From Oscillatoriaceae cyanobacterium M7585_C2015_266 (GTDB taxonomy: Bacteria > Cyanobacteriota > Cyanobacteriia > Cyanobacteriales > Oscillatoriaceae): a DNA stretch of 46,326 bases. The notes under the pieces are model-generated. The model had not been told where the DNA came from, did not search any database, and was given only the letters and a program-made list of their open reading frames with translations. A program made the translations under genes and the position numbers. The stretch lies in assembly GCA_015295835.1 (NCBI GenBank), contig DVEG01000022.1:1-46326 (forward strand), in the 5' to 3' direction. This document shows, in pieces, positions 37,157 to 46,326 of the stretch (position 1 is its first letter; each line of letters opens with the position of its first letter).

Positions 37157-40003
37157 CTAAGATGAAGGGGAGAGAGGAATTAAAATGACAAACTCAGTCC
37201 CCTGACCCGGAGCGGAATAGCACTGTAATTTACCGCCGTGTTTTTCAACGACAATATGATAACTAATAGACAAGCCGAGTCCGGTGCCTTTGCCTACAGG
37301 TTTAGTAGTGAAAAAAGGTTCAAAAATGCGCTGTTTAATCTCTTCAGTCATGCCGGGACCATTATCAGAAATGCGAATTTCCACTTGCTGATCATCCGTG
37401 ACAGAGGTACGAATCCAGATAATACTGCGATCGCTATTTTTATCCTGTTTTGAATTGGGGCGGTGTTGCTCTTCTAAAGCATCAATTGCATTACAGATTA
37501 TATTCATAAATACCTGGTTAAGCTGTCCGGCATAGCAGGGCACCAAAGGCAATTCTCCATATTCCTTTATTACCTCGATATCAGGGCGTCCCGCCTTAGC
37601 TTTGAGGCGATTTTGCAAAATTAACAAAGTGCTATCAATTCCCGAATGAATGTCAACAGGTTTTTTCTGGGGTTCATCTATGCGAGAAAAGTTTCGTAGG
37701 GACAAAACAACATCGCGAATGCGATCTGCTCCTACTTGCATAGAAGATATAAGTTTAGGAAAATCTTTGATCAGAAAACTGAGGTTAATGCGCTGAATGT
37801 GAGCTTGAATATCAGGAGTGGGATTAGGATACTGCTGAAGGTAAAGTTGCACTAATTCCAACAAGTCTTGGGTATATTGGCGGGCGTAAGTAAGATTACC
37901 GTAGATAAAGCTAACGGGATTGTTAATTTCGTGGGCGACACCGGCAACTAACTGCCCCAGAGAAGACATTTTTTCAGTTTGAATTAATTGAGTTTGCGTT
38001 TGTTTGAGTTCTTGCAAAGTCTTTTCTAACTGTTGAGCTTGTTGTCGGAATCGTTCTTCCGATTGCCGCAGTGCTTCTTCAGCTTGTTTGCGCTCGGTGA
38101 TATTTTGAATCATTATCAATCCAGCCAAAACTTCGCCGTGTTCATTGCGTACTGGGATAGCGTGCATAAGGTAAATGCGATCGCCATAAGGCACCTCAGC
38201 AACCGATTCTTTACCTGCGAGTGCAGCCCTACATAGAGGTTCACTAACAGTACAGGTTTCTGGCGGGAAAACTTCCCAGATAGTTTTGCCTTGCATCAAA
38301 TGTTTAGAAAGCCCGATTTTTGGTAATTCCGTACCTTCCGCTAAAGTAAAGCGCAGCTCAAAGTCAAACAAACATACTGCACCGTTAGGAAAGTTACGGG
38401 CAAGGGTGCGGTAAAGATTTTTACTGCGGCGCAGTTCAATTTCCATTTGTTTGCGATCGCTAATATCCAGCCCGACAATCACCGCTTTTGAACCGTTATG
38501 ATACTTCTGTGCCACCAACAAATAACTGCGGTTTTCTCCCCCCACCCCCAAACAAATTTCCTTGGATACAGTCTGTTCAGAACTAGCAAAAAACTGACGA
38601 ACAAATTCGGCAAATCCAGGGCGCGACTCTATAAATCCCACCTCTTTACCGACAAAACTTTCTGGGGGTAAATTGAAAGTCGCCGCCAACTGTCGGTTCA
38701 CTCCCAGATAACGTAAATCAGAATCAATGGAAGACACCAATCCCGGCACAGCATCCAACACAGCTTGCAGCCGATCTTTAGCACTTTGCAGCTCATCAGT
38801 TGCTTTCTTGCGGGCAGTAATATCTACTCCGACAAATACCGCTCTCGTGCCTTGATGGTATTTCTGAGCAACAATTAAATAACTTCGCCGTTCTCCCTCA
38901 ATCTCAATATTAACTTCCCGAGCTGTTGTCTGCTCCGGGCTGGCAAAAAACTCACGTACCAATTCAGAAAATTTCGGGCTAGTTTCTAAAAATCCAACTT
39001 CTCTACCGACAAAACTTTCTGGCGGCATGTCGAAAGCAGCAGATAAATGCCGATTTACTCCCAGATAGCGCAAATTGGAATCAATCCAAGACACTAATCC
39101 CGGCACGGCATCCAACACAGCTTGCAATTGCTCGTTGGCATTTTGCAGAGCTGCTTCTGCCTGCTTGCGCTCAGTAATATCCCGGGCAAAAGTGCAGTGA
39201 TATTCGTAGCCGTTGAATTTCAAGTAATTGACAGTCATTTCAACGGGAAAAATGCGGCCATCCTTACTGCGGCAAGTGGATTCAAAAGTTAAGGATTTCA
39301 ATTGTTTGATAGCGCGCCAGTGCGTCGCCCACATTTCAGGGGAAAATGCCGGATTAATGTTGTGCAAGGAAAGCGCCAGTAGTTCTTCTTTGCTGTAGCC
39401 TAGCAACTGGCAGGCAGCCTCGTTGACGTACCTGATTTTGGCATCCGGGGTCATCCAGAAAACGGCATCAGCAGCTTTGTCCATCGCTAGCTGCGTAAGC
39501 TGCAGCGCTTCTGCTAGGTGCTGACGCTCTGGGGCAGTCTCGGCAAATACGATTAAACCACCGACGGCACCATCTGAAAAGTACCAGGGAAAAATATTCC
39601 ACTTCACCCATTCTACGCGGCCATCAGGTCGAGTGGTATAATTTTCTAGATATTCTGTTTGTCCAGTCGTAACTGCTTGCTCAAATAGTTGCAGCCAGCG
39701 CTCGCTACACTCTGGAAAAATATCGCAGTGCGCTCGCCCTATGATTTCTTTAGCATCCAGTCCGAATACTACTTGCCACTGGCGAGAAACAGCCATAAAG
39801 CGCATCTGCAAATCTAGCATCGCCGCCGCGGCTGGTACGTGCTCTACAAATCGCCGAAATTGTTCTTCAGTTTCGTGCCGTGCCACGGGTTCCCTCTGGC
39901 GAGCTGGTAAACTTTTGCTTTCGCAGCATGTTTTTTTATTACAATTTTCTATGTCAGATGCTTGGCGGTGAATAGTCGGCCGCTGGACGGGCGTATTCTG
40001 CAC
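37157..40003 (-). CDS. Multi-PAS sensor histidine kinase
   Basis: A 948-aa soluble histidine kinase with no transmembrane segment. Five PAS domains lie at about 45-165, 170-285, 291-402, 409-522 and 527-645, several ending in the PAC-like DITERKQAE or DISDRKQM. PAS3 and PAS4 are near-duplicates (both begin LQAVLDAVPGLVS-IDS-LRYLGVNR). A coiled coil (about 645-690) leads to HisKA with the phosphorylated His in GVAHEINNPVSF (about residue 691). The HATPase has N-box NIICNAIDAL, G1 SDNGPGMTEEI and G2 GKGTGLGLSIS. No receiver domain is attached and no response regulator is adjacent, so its partner is encoded elsewhere. The signal is unknown; no heme or flavin motif is evident. It may use small ligands or redox. 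Confidence 0.93.
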   Translation of the reverse strand: MQNTPVQRPTIHRQASDIENCNKKTCCESKSLPARQREPVARHETEEQFRRFVEHVPAAAAMLDLQMRFMAVSRQWQVVFGLDAKEIIGRAHCDIFPECSERWLQLFEQAVTTGQTEYLENYTTRPDGRVEWVKWNIFPWYFSDGAVGGLIVFAETAPERQHLAEALQLTQLAMDKAADAVFWMTPDAKIRYVNEAACQLLGYSKEELLALSLHNINPAFSPEMWATHWRAIKQLKSLTFESTCRSKDGRIFPVEMTVNYLKFNGYEYHCTFARDITERKQAEAALQNANEQLQAVLDAVPGLVSWIDSNLRYLGVNRHLSAAFDMPPESFVGREVGFLETSPKFSELVREFFASPEQTTAREVNIEIEGERRSYLIVAQKYHQGTRAVFVGVDITARKKATDELQSAKDRLQAVLDAVPGLVSSIDSDLRYLGVNRQLAATFNLPPESFVGKEVGFIESRPGFAEFVRQFFASSEQTVSKEICLGVGGENRSYLLVAQKYHNGSKAVIVGLDISDRKQMEIELRRSKNLYRTLARNFPNGAVCLFDFELRFTLAEGTELPKIGLSKHLMQGKTIWEVFPPETCTVSEPLCRAALAGKESVAEVPYGDRIYLMHAIPVRNEHGEVLAGLIMIQNITERKQAEEALRQSEERFRQQAQQLEKTLQELKQTQTQLIQTEKMSSLGQLVAGVAHEINNPVSFIYGNLTYARQYTQDLLELVQLYLQQYPNPTPDIQAHIQRINLSFLIKDFPKLISSMQVGADRIRDVVLSLRNFSRIDEPQKKPVDIHSGIDSTLLILQNRLKAKAGRPDIEVIKEYGELPLVPCYAGQLNQVFMNIICNAIDALEEQHRPNSKQDKNSDRSIIWIRTSVTDDQQVEIRISDNGPGMTEEIKQRIFEPFFTTKPVGKGTGLGLSISYHIVVEKHGGKLQCYSAPGQGTEFVILIPLSPSS

Positions 40004-40459
40004 GGTTTAGAACCTCCTGCGCGGATAAAAGTGACTTATTTTTGGATGCAAAGTTTTAATCGGGCATGGGCTTTGGCATTGGGCTTAGCGAAAAATACCC
40101 ACTGCCCTCAGCTCGCCACTTTGGAGCTGGGCGATGCACCCTATTACTCGGTCAAGTCAAGTGACGTCGCAGATGCACGCTCGTCTGATGGCCTTTTTTC
40201 TCTGCCAACAGCAGGCCACTGCCAGACGTTATTGTTACCAATTGTAACTAACTTAACTTTTTTTTACGATATTTTTACGAAAAACGTCAATTTGACTTGC
40301 CAGTAAGGAAATATTTTTTACATAAACTTTTAGATTTTTACATAACTTGCTATATTATAACATTTAAGCGGAGTAAAAAAAATCGAAGAGCAAATCTTTT
40401 CAGGGGGAGTACAATGCAAAAAAGTGATATAATTACCTTTTACTGGCAAGGATTACAGA

Positions 40460-40819
40460 ATGGAAATATATATCCTCCGTCACTCCAATCACAGGAGCAA
40501 GACATGTGCCCTCGCACCCCCACAGTCGCTATTTTCCCATTTTAACCAAAAACCCCTCAAAGTAGCAATCTTAAGTCAGCAGCATATCCAAACTGTAATT
40601 TTACAAAATTGCTAAAGCGCTAAGATAACACATATTCTGCAAGACGGCAAGCTTTTATTCACTCAGCGATCGCTCGCAGAATTTATTGAAGCATGAAAAC
40701 AAGGCTTGCTGGAATCCCAACAATACGAAACATAATCTGCTTAATTAGACATTTTAAAATCTGAATATCAAGATAAGAAGGGGGGAATTTTAGAAATAGT
40801 TAAGTTTAAAAATCAATAA
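40460..40819 (+). pseudogene. Decayed gene with four in-frame stops
   Basis: From ATG 40460 one frame reads MEIYILRHSNHRSKTCALAP, then KVAILSQQHIQTVILQN, THILQDGKLLFTQRSLAEFI and KSEYQDKKGGILEIVKF. It is interrupted at 40613 (TAA), 40694 (TGA), 40733 (TAA) and 40742 (TAA) and ends at 40817 (TAA). The frame never shifts, so this is a gene inactivated only by substitutions. The family is not recognised. The upstream stretch 40004-40459 holds repeats of TTTTTACATAA and A/T-rich promoter-like sequence. Another short frame, 40414-40545, has a good ribosome site but its content is weaker. Confidence 0.55.
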
Positions 40820-40938
40820 ATCAATAAATTTAGTAATTTTAGTAATTTATCTGCTTACTATAGCCAGTCAGAGCTTCTTTTACTTACGCCTATTGCAAAA
40901 TAGATACAATCATAGAGATATGTAAATTTCACTTGCCT

Positions 40939-43900
40939 ATGAAAAGCGCGTTTCTTGCACGCCTGCATAGCCCCGAACGCTCTGTAATCGTCTTCGACGG
41001 GGCAATGGGCACCAACCTGCAACTGCAAAACTTGACAGCAGAAGACTTTGGTGGTAAAGAATACGAAGGTTGCAACGAATACCTAGTTCACACGAAGCCA
41101 GAAGCAGTAGAAAAAGTCCACCGCAGCTTTTTGGAAGTCGGAGCAGATGTCATCGAAACCAACACCTTTGGCGGCACATCAGTAGTACTAGCAGAATACA
41201 ATCTCGCCGACAAAGCCTATTACTTAAATAAAACCGCTGCCACACTTGCCAAACGTATTGCCGCTGAATATTCCACCCCGGAAAAACCCCGTTTTGTTGC
41301 AGGTTCAATGGGACCTGGGACAAAGCTTCCTACATTGGGACACATTGATTTTGACACTTTAAAAAACGCTTTTGTTGAACAGGCGTCGGGGCTATACGAC
41401 GGCGGCGTTGATTTGCTGATTGTAGAAACTTGCCAAGACGTATTGCAAATCAAGGCAGCACTTAACGCAATTGAGGAAGTTTTCCAGCAAAAAGGCTCGC
41501 GCCTACCCATAATGGTATCCGTAACTATGGAAACCACGGGTACAATGCTAATCGGCAGTGATATCAGTGCCGTAGTGGCAATTTTAGAACCCTACCCCAT
41601 AGATATTTTAGGGCTTAACTGCGCTACAGGTCCGGAAATGATGAAAGAGCACATCCGCTATCTGTCGCAAAACAGCCCATTTGTAATATCCTGTATTCCT
41701 AACGCCGGTTTGCCGGAAAATATCGGCGGCAAAGCTCATTATCGCTTGACACCGATGGAATTGCGGATGTCGCTAATGCATTTCGTAGAAGATTTAGGTG
41801 TACAGGTGATAGGAGGTTGCTGCGGCACACAACCGGCTCACATACAACAGCTTGCAGATATTGCTAAAACTCTACGTCCGAAACCTCGCCCCGTCAGAGT
41901 TGGGAATGGAAAATCTCGCCCAGTGCGAGAATTACTGCAATATATTCCTTCGGCGGCATCAATTTACAGCGCCCAACCCTATCAGCAAGATAATTCTTTC
42001 CTAATTATTGGCGAACGTCTCAATGCTAGCGGCTCTAAGAAATGTCGCGACTTATTAAATGCGGAAGATTGGGATGGATTGGTATCTATCGCCCGCGAAC
42101 AAGTGCGGGAGGGCGCGCACATTCTCGATGTTAACGTGGATTATGTCGGGCGCAACGGTGTACGCGATATGCGGGAATTAGTGTCGCGGCTGGTGACGAA
42201 TGTAACGCTGCCACTAATGCTCGACTCGACAGAATGGGAAAAAATGGAGGCGGGTTTAAAGGTTGCTGGCGGCAAATGTTTGCTTAATTCTACTAACTTT
42301 GAAGATGGGGAACCCCGTTTTTATAAGGTGTTGGAATTGGCAAAGCAGTATGGTGCTGGTGTGGTGGTGGGCACTATTGATGAAGAAGGAATGGCGCGAA
42401 CGGCTGAAAAGAAATTTGCGATCGCTTCTCGCGCTTATAAGGCAGCGCTCGCTTTCGGTATCCCCCCCTATGAACTCTTTTTCGATCCCCTCGCCTTACC
42501 AATTTCTACTGGTATTGAAGAAGATCGCGCTAACGGTAAAGCTACTATAGAAGCAATTCGACGAATTCGCCAAGAATTCCCTGAATGTCATATTCTTTTA
42601 GGTATTTCCAATATCTCTTTCGGCTTGAATCCTGCAGCCCGACAAGTGCTGAATTCAGTATTTTTACACGAAGCTGTTCAAGCAGGAATGGATGCTGCAA
42701 TCGTCAGCGCTAGCAAAATTCTTCCCTTGGCAAAAATCGAACCACAACATCAAGAAGTCTGCCGCAAATTAATTTACGACGAGCGCCAGTTTGAAGGAGA
42801 TGTTTGCATTTATGATCCCCTGGCAGAATTGACGAAATTATTTGAAGGCGTATCAACAAAACGCGAGCGCATCGCTGACGAAAACCTTTCTCTCGAAGAA
42901 AAACTCAAACGCCATATAATCGACGGCGAACGTATTGGCTTAGAAGAAACCCTCGCCAAAGCTCTCGAAAAATATCCCCCACTAGATATTATCAACACCT
43001 TCCTACTCGACGGCATGAAAGTCGTCGGCGACTTGTTTGCCTCCGGGCAAATGCAGCTCCCATTCGTATTACAATCAGCCGAAACTATGAAAGCTGCCGT
43101 CGCCTACCTAGAACCCTTCATGGAAAAAGCAGAAGTAGGCAATAATGCTAAAGGTACATTCGTTATCGCCACTGTCAAAGGTGACGTACACGACATCGGC
43201 AAAAACCTCGTCGATATCATTTTATCCAATAACGGCTACCGAGTCATCAACCTAGGCATCAAGCAGCCAGTAGAAAATATCATCGATGCTTATTACAAAT
43301 ATAAAGCAGATTGTATTGCTATGAGCGGATTGTTGGTAAAATCCACCGCTTTTATGAAAGAAAATTTAGAAACTTTCAACGAGCGGGGAATTACCGTACC
43401 CGTCATTCTTGGCGGAGCAGCACTGACGCCAAAATTTGTCTATGAAGATTGCCAAAACACCTATAAGGGAAAAGTCATCTACGGTAAAGATGCTTTTTCC
43501 GATCTTAACTTCATGGATAAATTAATGCAAGCTAAAGCAGCCGGAAAATGGGATGATATTAAAGGCTTTTTAGATGAAATAGACGAAAATCCCCCATCCG
43601 GAAACAAGCAAAAACAAAATTCTACTGCCGCTTCTCTTGTCGATTCTTCTAATCAATCAACTACCATAGATACTCGCCGCTCTGAAGCTGTTGCTGTCGA
43701 TATTGAGCGCCCAATACCACCTTTTTGGGGCACAAAAATATTACAGCCAGAGGATATTTCTCTAACAGAAGTCTTCTGGTACTTAGATTTACAAGCTCTT
43801 ATAGCAGGTCAGTGGCAGTTCCGCAAGCCTAAAGAACAATCACGGGAAGAATACGAGCGCTTTCTAGCTGAGAAAGTTTACCCAATTTTGGAACAGTGGA

Positions 43901-44535
43901 AACAGCGGATCTTAGAAGAAAAGCTTCTGCAACCGCAAGTGGTTTACGGCTATTTCCCCGTGCAATCAGAAGGTAATTCTCTGTTAATCTACGCCCCAGA
44001 ACTTTTGAATAATGAGCAACATATCAGTAACGCCTCCCCTATAGCAACCTTCGAATTTCCTCGACAAAAATCTCTGCGCCGCCTTTGTATTGCGGATTTC
44101 TTCGCGCCTAAAGAATCTGGGCATGTTGACGTTTTACCAATGCAAGCAGTGACGGTTGGGTATATAGCAACCGAGTACGCGCAAAAGCTTTTTGCTAACA
44201 ATCAATATACTGATTATTTGTATTTCCATGGATTGGCAGTACAAATGGCAGAAGCGCTTGCAGAATGGACTCATGCTCGTATTCGTCGAGAACTGGGATT
44301 TGCTAATGAAGAACCGGATAATATTCGTGATGTTCTCGCACAACGATATCGCGGTTCTCGGTATAGTTTTGGCTATCCGGCTTGCCCTAATATTCAGTAT
44401 CAATATAAACTGTTGGAATTGTTGGGATGCGATCGCATCAACCTTTACATGGATGAAAGCGAACAATTATATCCCGAACAATCTACTACTGCTATCATAG
44501 CTTATCACCCCGTCGCTAAATATTTCAGCGCTTAA
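40939..44535 (+). CDS. metH: Cobalamin-dependent methionine synthase
   Basis: Transfers methyl from methyltetrahydrofolate to homocysteine. I start at ATG 40939 rather than the TTG at 40933; this gives 1198 aa, normal for MetH. Domains in order: homocysteine S-methyltransferase (about 1-330) with [20 protein letters not shown] and the zinc ligands in GGCCGT; pterin-binding (about 350-610) with [12 protein letters not shown] and [12 protein letters not shown]12 cap; cobalamin-binding with [13 protein letters not shown] (about residue 750), including the ligating His; and the C-terminal SAM-binding activation domain (about 880-1198) with [14 protein letters not shown] and [11 protein letters not shown] linker of about 40 residues rich in S/T lies before the activation domain. 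All domains are intact, so it should be active when cobalamin is available. No riboswitch is recognised upstream. Confidence 0.97.
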   Translation: MKSAFLARLHSPERSVIVFDGAMGTNLQLQNLTAEDFGGKEYEGCNEYLVHTKPEAVEKVHRSFLEVGADVIETNTFGGTSVVLAEYNLADKAYYLNKTAATLAKRIAAEYSTPEKPRFVAGSMGPGTKLPTLGHIDFDTLKNAFVEQASGLYDGGVDLLIVETCQDVLQIKAALNAIEEVFQQKGSRLPIMVSVTMETTGTMLIGSDISAVVAILEPYPIDILGLNCATGPEMMKEHIRYLSQNSPFVISCIPNAGLPENIGGKAHYRLTPMELRMSLMHFVEDLGVQVIGGCCGTQPAHIQQLADIAKTLRPKPRPVRVGNGKSRPVRELLQYIPSAASIYSAQPYQQDNSFLIIGERLNASGSKKCRDLLNAEDWDGLVSIAREQVREGAHILDVNVDYVGRNGVRDMRELVSRLVTNVTLPLMLDSTEWEKMEAGLKVAGGKCLLNSTNFEDGEPRFYKVLELAKQYGAGVVVGTIDEEGMARTAEKKFAIASRAYKAALAFGIPPYELFFDPLALPISTGIEEDRANGKATIEAIRRIRQEFPECHILLGISNISFGLNPAARQVLNSVFLHEAVQAGMDAAIVSASKILPLAKIEPQHQEVCRKLIYDERQFEGDVCIYDPLAELTKLFEGVSTKRERIADENLSLEEKLKRHIIDGERIGLEETLAKALEKYPPLDIINTFLLDGMKVVGDLFASGQMQLPFVLQSAETMKAAVAYLEPFMEKAEVGNNAKGTFVIATVKGDVHDIGKNLVDIILSNNGYRVINLGIKQPVENIIDAYYKYKADCIAMSGLLVKSTAFMKENLETFNERGITVPVILGGAALTPKFVYEDCQNTYKGKVIYGKDAFSDLNFMDKLMQAKAAGKWDDIKGFLDEIDENPPSGNKQKQNSTAASLVDSSNQSTTIDTRRSEAVAVDIERPIPPFWGTKILQPEDISLTEVFWYLDLQALIAGQWQFRKPKEQSREEYERFLAEKVYPILEQWKQRILEEKLLQPQVVYGYFPVQSEGNSLLIYAPELLNNEQHISNASPIATFEFPRQKSLRRLCIADFFAPKESGHVDVLPMQAVTVGYIATEYAQKLFANNQYTDYLYFHGLAVQMAEALAEWTHARIRRELGFANEEPDNIRDVLAQRYRGSRYSFGYPACPNIQYQYKLLELLGCDRINLYMDESEQLYPEQSTTAIIAYHPVAKYFSA

Positions 44536-44547
44536 AATCGCTTAAAA

Positions 44548-44572
44548 AGGGTGGCATCACCACCCTACTTTT
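44548..44572 (+). terminator. Rho-independent terminator of metH
   Basis: AGGGTGG (44548-44554) pairs with CCACCCT (44560-44566) around a 5-base loop and is followed by ACTTTTCC. It lies 12 bases after the metH stop and shows that the in-frame GTG at 44551 is not the start of the next gene. Confidence 0.75.
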
Positions 44573-44592
44573 CCCTACCACAAATTAAAAAA

Positions 44593-45438
44593 ATGGCTAT
44601 CGAATTATTTGCTCCAGATTTTTATTTTAATATCTACCCAGACTTGGGAGATGCTGGGCTGGTAACCGACGAAGAATTATTTAATCACTTCATCTTTAAT
44701 GGTTTAAACGAAGGGCGATTATTTTCCCCCTTAGTTGATCTCAATATTTATAGGGCTAATAACCCTGATTTAGCTGCTGCTGGCTTGACAACAAATCGTC
44801 AATTATTTGAGCATTTGCAAACATTTGGCATCAAAGAAGGGCGTATATATTCTCTAGTATTCGATGCCAATTATTATCGCTCGCTCTATCCAGACTTACA
44901 AGCAGCAGTTTTAGATAACGAAGAACTATTTGAACATTTCCTTAATAACGGCATTCGAGAAGGGCGAGTTGCTTCTAGAAATTTCGATGTCAACTTTTAT
45001 CTAAATAATAACCCCGATTTGCGTGCAGCTGGCTTTAATAACTTTCAGGCTCTCGAACATTTTGTCGTCAATGGCATAAAAGAAGGGCGTCAAGGCAGCC
45101 CCGGAGGTAGCACTGTCTTTGCAGGCAGCACTATAACTCCAGAATTTGTGGGTAATAACGAGGCTGTTGATATTTACAGATTTATTCTACCTAGGGCTAG
45201 CAATTTGAATGTTACTCTCAGTGGATTAACTGCAGATATTGATATAGAAGTAATTCGAGATTTCAACGGCAATAATCTTATTGAGAATAATGAAATTCTC
45301 GGTTTTTCTGAAAATGATGGCACTAGCAATGAAGTAATTAACCTCCAAAATTTAGCTCCAGGGACATATTTTGTACGAGTAATTCAATTTGAAGGCGAGA
45401 CAAATTATAATCTTACTATGACGACAACGGTGATTTAG
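44593..45438 (+). CDS. Repeat protein with PPC-type beta-sandwich domain
   Basis: A 281-aa protein starting at ATG 44593, because the GTG 42 bases earlier falls in the metH terminator stem. Four repeats of about 35 residues fill residues 1-165; each follows FD-xx-YY/YL-xx-NPDL-AAG and ends in HF-xx-NGI-xEGR. Calcium-binding and secreted cyanobacterial proteins often carry these. The C-terminal 110 residues (about 170-281) read as a bacterial pre-peptidase C-terminal (PPC) beta-sandwich, with VDIYRFILPRASNLNVTLSG and LAPGTYFVRVIQFEG. There is no classical signal peptide, so export may be by a type I system. It follows metH but is separated by its terminator. The role is not known. Confidence 0.75.
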   Translation: MAIELFAPDFYFNIYPDLGDAGLVTDEELFNHFIFNGLNEGRLFSPLVDLNIYRANNPDLAAAGLTTNRQLFEHLQTFGIKEGRIYSLVFDANYYRSLYPDLQAAVLDNEELFEHFLNNGIREGRVASRNFDVNFYLNNNPDLRAAGFNNFQALEHFVVNGIKEGRQGSPGGSTVFAGSTITPEFVGNNEAVDIYRFILPRASNLNVTLSGLTADIDIEVIRDFNGNNLIENNEILGFSENDGTSNEVINLQNLAPGTYFVRVIQFEGETNYNLTMTTTVI

Positions 45439-45469
45439 TTTTTTATTTTTAATAAAATTTTACAGATTT

Positions 45470-46051
45470 ATGAAACGGCGAACTTTTCTGCGACATAATA
45501 TTCAATTATTATCATTGATGGGGCTGTTGCTGGGCAGTTGTAAATCTGCTGAAAACAACCCAAACAGTAAATCTCAATTGGCAGCAAAAATTATGAAACT
45601 TGAAAGTAGTGCTTTTGAAGCCAACGGAATGATTCCGCCGAAATATACATGCGATCGCGAAAATATTTCCCCACCCCTGCGCTGGGATGAACCTCCAGTC
45701 GGCACCCAAAGCTTCGCCCTCATTTGCGACGATCCCGACGCCCCACTGGGAACATTTGTGCACTGGGTACTCTACGACTTACCACCAGAAACCCGTCAAC
45801 TCCCAGAAGCAATTCCTATTGTTGCCAAACTACCTAACGGAGGCATTCAGGGAAAAAATGATTTCCGCAAACTGGGATATGGTGGCCCTTGTCCACCCAG
45901 TGGCACTCACCGCTATTTTTTTAAACTCTATGCATTAGACAAAAAACTTGGGCTAGAACCCGGCGCCTCCAAAATCCAACTAGAAAAAGCTATGGAAAAC
46001 CACATCCTAGGAGCAGCTGAACTCATCGGACGTTATGCACGTCAACGGTAA
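45470..46051 (+). CDS. YbhB/YbcL-family PEBP lipoprotein
   Basis: A 193-aa protein. The N-terminus MKRRTFLRHNIQLLSLMGLL has a twin-arginine-like RRTFLR motif and ends in the lipobox LLGSC with Cys24, so it looks like a Tat-exported lipoprotein. The mature part is a phosphatidylethanolamine-binding (Raf-kinase-inhibitor-like) fold: PPKYTCDRENISPPLRW, then LICDDPDAPLGTFVHWVLYD and GYGGPCPPSGTHRYFFKLYA. These carry the conserved anion-binding D-P-D-A-P and H-W residues and the C-P-P-S-G-T-H-R loop. The ligand is unknown in bacteria. It follows the repeat protein by 31 bases, possibly cotranscribed. Confidence 0.9.
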   Translation: MKRRTFLRHNIQLLSLMGLLLGSCKSAENNPNSKSQLAAKIMKLESSAFEANGMIPPKYTCDRENISPPLRWDEPPVGTQSFALICDDPDAPLGTFVHWVLYDLPPETRQLPEAIPIVAKLPNGGIQGKNDFRKLGYGGPCPPSGTHRYFFKLYALDKKLGLEPGASKIQLEKAMENHILGAAELIGRYARQR

Positions 46052-46170
46052 ACTTTTGCCTTCTCTTTCTGCTTTTTATAGTATAGGGCGATATTATAAT
46101 TTTTAACCACAACTATACTAATTAATCGCTCTGGCATCATCGTTTACCAATAAATCCCTTAAAATCCACC

Positions 46171-46326
46171 ATGCTCAACCGTAGCCGTGCCCATCAGTAC
46201 CTCCAACAGTTTGATTTTGAATCACTATTTATTGAAGAATTGGGCTGGGATACCGTCAATCGCGAAACATTATCCCTTGAAATCGCTCAACAATCATTTG
46301 AAATAAACTCAATCGCCGAAAAGCGA
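46171..46326 (+). CDS. Probable restriction-methylase protein (N-terminus only)
   Basis: The window ends 52 codons into this ORF, so the reading frame is incomplete. It begins MLNRSRAHQYLQQF and continues with FDFESLFIEELGWD and INSIAEKR. A helix ending F-xx-L-F-xx-E-L-G-W and a later A/I-I-A-E-K-R is how Eco57I/PglX-type (COG1002) restriction-methylase proteins open. The identification uses only the N-terminus. The intergenic stretch before it (46052-46170) shows no clear ribosome site. Confidence 0.45.
   Translation, partial: MLNRSRAHQYLQQFDFESLFIEELGWDTVNRETLSLEIAQQSFEINSIAEKR

Noticed and set aside
40004-40459. Cobalamin riboswitch before metH
   Set aside because: I saw no B12-box-like sequence (GCCACTG) in the metH upstream region.
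40414-40545. 43-aa frame with a strong AGGGGGAG ribosome site
   Set aside because: The overlapping frame from 40460 is more protein-like. The short frame may be chance, though the ribosome site is good.

Overview
The window is chromosomal DNA of a cyanobacterium, most likely a filamentous one. Many copies of the cyanobacterial palindrome GCGATCGC (HIP1) are scattered through it. Cyanobacterial marker genes are present: hetR, a group 2 sigma factor (sigC-like), ycf46, a split pntA/pntAB/pntB transhydrogenase, ferredoxin-dependent sulfite reductase, DUF2808 and several SH3/PG-binding envelope proteins. HetR is essentially confined to filamentous lineages. No nif gene, patS-like gene or other heterocyst gene is visible here, so the window does not show whether the host makes heterocysts.

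Layout. 1-5.9 kb: the 5' end of an alcohol-dehydrogenase-like gene diverging from an FAD oxidoreductase, then a 750-base leader, hetR, tRNA-Pro(CGG), lipA and gpsA. 6.4-11.4 kb: a sigC-like sigma factor facing a minus-strand run of envelope genes (four-repeat PG-binding protein, a 57-aa membrane protein, an anchored SH3 protein) and the AAA ATPase ycf46. 11.5-15 kb: the ribosome/RNase P/membrane-insertion cluster rpmH-rnpA-PH protein-yidC-jag(R3H)-yceD, all on the minus strand. 15.2-19.3 kb: DUF2808 diverging from the pntA-pntAB-pntB operon. 19.3-21.5 kb: a DUF262 protein next to a frameshifted DNA-methylase remnant. 21.9-26.7 kb: SH3 protein, HAD phosphatase, NurA nuclease, a hypothetical protein and recA. 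27-32.9 kb: outer-membrane barrel protein, sulfite reductase with an added C-terminal ribbon-helix-helix (RHH) segment, rsmE, a TPR protein and an A/P/K-rich protein. 33-37 kb: accessory-looking stretch with small ORFs, a CHAT-like C-terminal remnant, an isolated cas6, a pentapeptide/TPR protein and a TPR protein. 37-46.3 kb: multi-PAS histidine kinase, a decayed gene with in-frame stops, cobalamin-dependent metH, a secretome-type repeat protein, a Tat/lipoprotein-like PEBP protein and the start of a probable restriction-methylase gene.

Most genes are housekeeping. The unusual parts are the sulfite reductase carrying a DNA-binding-like tail together with a palindrome and half-site upstream of it, the orphan cas6 without a visible array, and at least three or four gene remnants (methylase at 21.2-21.5 kb, CHAT at 33.5 kb, unknown at 40.5-40.8 kb, and perhaps one upstream of hetR). 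These remnants suggest that defence and accessory genes have been decaying in this region. I did not find a convincing intact new multi-gene system. All assignments come from reading the sequence; no database search was run.
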